Shown here piece after piece: positions 60,371-64,000 of a stretch of DNA of 64,000 nt (within the stretch, counting starts at the first letter, position 1; every line of letters starts with the position of its first letter). Below the pieces are notes generated by a model. That model was not told the DNA's origin, ran no database searches, and worked only from the letters and a program-made list of their open reading frames with translations. A program made the position numbers and the translations under genes. Source of the stretch: Allacma fusca. Taxonomy: Eukaryota; Arthropoda; Collembola; Symphypleona; Sminthuridae. The stretch lies in NCBI GenBank assembly GCA_947179485.1, contig OX359245.1:2399001-2463000 (forward strand). Direction: 5' to 3'.

Positions 60371-61368
60371 TAGAGCTTCCAATGTGTTCAACATTTTTGT
60401 TCCGTAGGAAATACCGTTCCGTTCCGAAACCTACAAATAATATTGTTCCCGGTTCCGTTCCGGCTGTCGGGACATCGGAACATTTGAACTGACACCGTTC
60501 GGAACAAAGTAGTAAAGTATTTTTACCGTTATAGGTTGTGTTCCGTTCCGTTTTATGCTATTTTTTCCGTTCCGAACCCGTTCCGTTCCGAAATATCCTG
60601 GAATTTTTCACAACATATACGTGAAATGCGTGTACAAATTACTGGCAACTTAATATACATGATATACTTTTAATATATTGGATGCTAGGGAATGCTATTA
60701 TTTAATTATATTAAAAAAGATTTATTAATAATTAGGCCATATAAAAGAACTACCGTGCAGTATTATATATTAATTGTTAATTATTTTTTAGCAATAAATA
60801 TTTGTAACGTGTGGACTTCAATGACCTAAGTGTTAATTTCCTGCAAGCTTGTTTCATTGCTGCTAATAATTTCGATTTCAGAATTTTTATTGCGAAAAAA
60901 ATCGCCCATGCCATGTTTATTAAACAAAATTAGTTATTCTGTTAATTTTCATGGAAAACGATACTTGCATTACATATCTGCAGCTTCGCGAGCTTCATGA
61001 GCATTTGCGTAAATTAAATCTAACTGTGTTCATCCAATTTCCGTATTTTGGTAAAAAACTGCTTACAAGCCAGAGCGATAAGAAATGTGTTTCCATTCTA
61101 GTTGAACGATGGCGCGACACTTCAGAAATTGTACCGGGATCGGTTCGGAACGGAACAGAACAATTCCGCTTTCCGATGACATAAATTATATGGAACATTT
61201 TTCGTACCGATGCTCTGAACCGTCCCGGTCCCAATATCATCGGTACAAGTGCTCATGTTCCGGTTTTGTCCCGATTCAATGACGGAACCAAAAAGAATGT
61301 TCCGAAATTGTTCCGTTCCGTTTCCGAACACGGAACTTCGGGATGTCGGAAACCCGAAGGAAGCTCTA
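60371..61368. mobile_element. Non-autonomous hAT-like element, GTTCCGTTCCG-motif family
   Basis: Ends are TAGAGCTTCC and its inverse. The 8-bp duplication GTTATGTA lies at 60363-60370 and 61369-61376. Both margins are arrays of 'gttccgttccg' and 'cggaac' motifs around an AT-rich middle. No coding content. Confidence 0.88.
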
Positions 61369-61376
61369 GTTATGTA

Positions 61377-63470
61377 CATAACAAATTCTTCAAGCCTATA
61401 AACGTAAAGGGAAATGAGTGGGTTTTGAATCCACTGTGTTTCTGGACAAGGAATAGTCCTCGAATTTTAATTCGTAAACAGGGAATCAAAGCAAATGCAT
61501 AAATTGCAAAACAAATATCTAATTCGCATGTCAAATAAAGAATTACATTTACACATTTACTACAAATTAGCTATTTTAGTCACAAAATCATAAATAAAGG
61601 AACTCCGTAAAAGTTACAAATTAGTCAATCAAAATCAGTTAACGTTTAATCTCAATGTTAAAACAACAAATTACAATTAAATTCAAAGAACAAATTGCAT
61701 TTAACCATCTTGTGGAAAAAATGAATTCGAAAATTTTTATGTCCACCTTGGTTGTCCGATTTCAGGCCGAAGAACGATTCTTCTCGGAGTTCAAAACTCC
61801 ATTAAAAACACTTACCACTGAACGCTTCGCACTTTACCAGTTCTTCCCAATCAACATAGCACAAAGGTCACACGTAACAGTGACAGCCAAGCATTCGTCC
61901 ATGCATTCGGCCATTTTTAAGCACAGTTCCTAATGCAGTCTGACATTTTTCCAATTGTCGAACTTTTGAAATTTTAGATCCCTTTAAAGCAGTTTAGTAT
62001 ACATCCGTAGATTCATCGGTTTGAAATTATTACTAAAAACACTCGGTGCATCTTGAAATTACTATTTACAAAAAGAATTTAATTTTCCAAAAAGTTACTT
62101 CTTGTGTGTATTCTTAAAATTATTTGTAACAATTTAGGATTACCCGTAGTTTGGACGATATTCTCAATTATTTCCGACGTACCAAGTGTCCAGGTATCAC
62201 GAAAACTGAGCACATAACGAGCCGCATCAGTCGCGGTATCATTATTTTCAGCAATTTTCCAAACGTTTTCCATTACGTCAGTCCAAAAACAGTCATACAG
62301 CTGCGACAACTAAAGCATCATCAGGGGTTCGTCCTACTTGGTTGCTCAAATTAAAACTAGATACTTCATGTTAGGGCCAGTGGGATTTTTAATGATCTCT
62401 AAAGCACGGATCTAGATTGAGAATTGTGGAAAAGGCCGCCTGAAATTGGGATACAGGTTGTGGAAAATATAATTTGGGGTAAGACTAAAAATGTTTGGCT
62501 TAACATTTTCAAAAACAGAGCTAACTGGGATTTCATTGGAAATCACGTTTTGGAAAACATACAAAACAACAGCTGAAAAAATTTAATGAGTTCGAAGAAA
62601 TGAATACATATTTGGCTGACTAGCAAATATTATTAGCAAAATTAGCAAATACGTTATTTCAATTTCCATAAGTTTTTGAGTGCAAGCAATTCCTTTCGTC
62701 AGGATACTACAAATGAAATCAACTATTTGTACTACAATGTCGGGGTGATAACAAACTTAATTTCTCAAATTTTAAATGACTAAATAGTTTCTGCACAGAA
62801 AATCATATCTTCCACGTGCTTATTTTATTTTTAAGTTATTGTTTTTAGTCATAAGAGTATCTACTCATTTTATTTTTTGGAGACAGTTTGAATACAAACA
62901 ACACAAGTTACCTTTGTAAAATTCACTCACAGTAGTTGCTTGTATTATGCAGGAAATTTCAAAATTTTACAGGTTTTTTCGCAAAATAATTTCTGAATTA
63001 GCTGCAATACAATACTTACTTTATTTATGTCTACGGATTAATAATTGCTTTTTCTCATTGCACCATTATTTTTTTGAGAAAAAATACTACTTACTTTTTA
63101 AGGGATTATTCTCCATAGAAAAACTCGGATTAGTAAACTGGTTTGTCTTATCAGAGTAACAAAATATGACCTCACTAGCATTGACACAGATGAATCAATC
63201 TGAAGCGTGAAGATTTCCATTCATTTCAGTTTCTCAGCAGTCTCGATCAATATGAATTTATGTGCCTAATGTGAATCAATTACCTCGTATGCTAGGAAAA
63301 TGGAAGTATGTACAATAATGGATTATTATCATAAGTAAATATTGCATTAGGGGAAAAATACGAATTTTTAATACGTTTTTGATTTAATTTAATCATCCTA
63401 TTATTGTTAATTACAGCAAGATTTCATGGTCTTATCTGAACGTTCGGTTGGGTCACTCCATTTGCAATTT
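61377..63470. other. Mostly unassigned; one weak candidate coding segment
   Basis: No domain is recognised. A 76-codon minus-strand frame (62309-62079) has protein-like composition (A-A-R-Y-V-L-S-F-R-D-T-W) but no supported splice partners, so I do not call it a gene. Confidence 0.35.
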
Positions 63471-63475
63471 CAAAG

Positions 63476-63898
63476 TATATATAAGACCACAAGAAATTCT
63501 AGAATGATCACTTAGGGTAAGTTTCGTAACATTTCTTAACATGTCGTTCAATATCAATCAGTTATTTTTTTCAGGATAAAACGTCACGGTCTGCTCAATA
63601 TTTTCTTCAGAAATTGATTTATCACCCCAGCCCCATGGCCCACTTTCAAAATGGCGGAGATCCCCAGTTCTGGTCTTTCTTTTCATGGCCGTTTCCTTCG
63701 AAACCGACTTTAGGTCATAAGCTAATCCAGTCCACGCGAAAAAATCAATTACAGCTGTCGAAAAATTCCATCTGTAAAATCCCAATTCGGATGTTTTATA
63801 CAGTAAAATCTCTTTATAACCGCCGCTTTATAACGGAATTATCATTATACCGGACACATTTGTTCATCCCCACCAAAAGTAGTTGTGTAAGCATATAA
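63476..63898 (+). other. Weak candidate gene start: TATA-like box, donor, acceptor and short ORF
   Basis: TATATATAAG at 63476-63485 is followed by a GTAAGT donor near 63519 and a pyrimidine-rich TTTTTTTCAG acceptor near 63574. An ATG in good context (M-A-H-F-Q-N-G-G) follows near 63646. The frame runs to 63898 but overlaps a pogo-like MITE, so the last part cannot be trusted. No family is recognised, and an open minus-strand frame overlaps it. Confidence 0.2.
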
Positions 63899-63986
63899 TG
63901 TCCGTTATAATCATATAACGGAATACTGTTTATACCGGACAAAAATCCAAGCTCCCTTGCGATTCCGTTATAAACAGATTTTACTG
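63801..63986. mobile_element. Short pogo-like MITE
   Basis: CAGTAAAATCTCTTTATAAC and the inverse of its right end (CAGTAAAATCTGTTTATAAC) pair well over 186 bp. TA precedes the left end; the right flank is TG, so one base of the TA target has changed. Internal 'ttataacgg' motifs fit the pogo-like class. Confidence 0.65.
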
Positions 63987-64000
63987 TGCTAGGAAATTTA

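Noticed and set aside
61655-61933. 92-codon plus-strand frame
   Set aside because: No domain, no splice-supported neighbours, and an equally plausible minus-strand frame overlaps; not enough to call a gene.

Overview
The window is animal nuclear DNA, most likely from an arthropod. Genes are AT-rich, split by GT-AG introns, and buried in DNA transposons. A springtail would fit, but nothing here proves it. I see no rRNA, tRNA, CRISPR array or bacterial-style operon. All domain names come from motif recognition by eye; no search was run.

Host genes form a degenerating tandem cluster of two secreted families. One is a cysteine-containing, possibly beta/gamma-crystallin-like family, with copies or pieces at 2-3574, 29371-29720, 36234-40133, 50289-51076 and 57835-59768. 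The other is an astacin-type zinc metalloprotease, with a broken copy at 25105-28260 and an intact copy at 44306-45906. A module [crystallin-like gene - spacer - astacin] has been duplicated: 993-28258 pairs with 38657-45513. One copy therefore gives the empty site for insertions in the other, which allows exact transposon boundaries.

The most striking object is a 13.9-kb insertion (10965-24859). It has terminal inverted repeats of at least 43 bp, an AATT target duplication, and an empty paralogous site at 44061-44064. It carries one complete four-exon gene (13416-20431, about 607 aa) for a DUF7869-like protein with a D-D-D transposase layout. Its introns and flanks hold arrays of a 104-bp hairpin-rich satellite with higher-order structure. 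I read it as a giant, possibly autonomous DNA transposon of a rare group.

Other mobile DNA: seven clear non-autonomous hAT-like elements with 8-bp target duplications, most built from arrays of a private short motif; an eighth, imperfect case of 4 kb that carries a BEN-domain gene; a Harbinger-like MITE; pogo/Tigger-like MITEs; a three-copy MITE family; and a minus-strand Tnp2/EnSpm-like transposase pseudogene (30756-33888) lying 16 nt downstream of a DUF4806-like gene (33905-35353). A second DUF4806-like gene (47459-49537) has decayed by two stop codons only.

Region by region: 1-3.6 kb, 3' part of a crystallin-like gene split by a hAT; 3.6-11 kb, spacer with hATs and MITEs; 11-24.9 kb, the giant element; 25-29.7 kb, astacin pseudogene hit by several elements and fused to a crystallin-like fragment; 30-35.4 kb, DUF4806 plus transposase; 36-40 kb, the fullest crystallin-like gene, with one in-frame TAG; 44.3-45.9 kb, intact astacin; 47.4-49.5 kb, DUF4806 pseudogene; 50-51 kb, crystallin-like fragment; 51.3-55.3 kb, BEN element; 57.8-59.8 kb, crystallin-like pseudogene; 60-64 kb, hAT, MITE and unassigned sequence.
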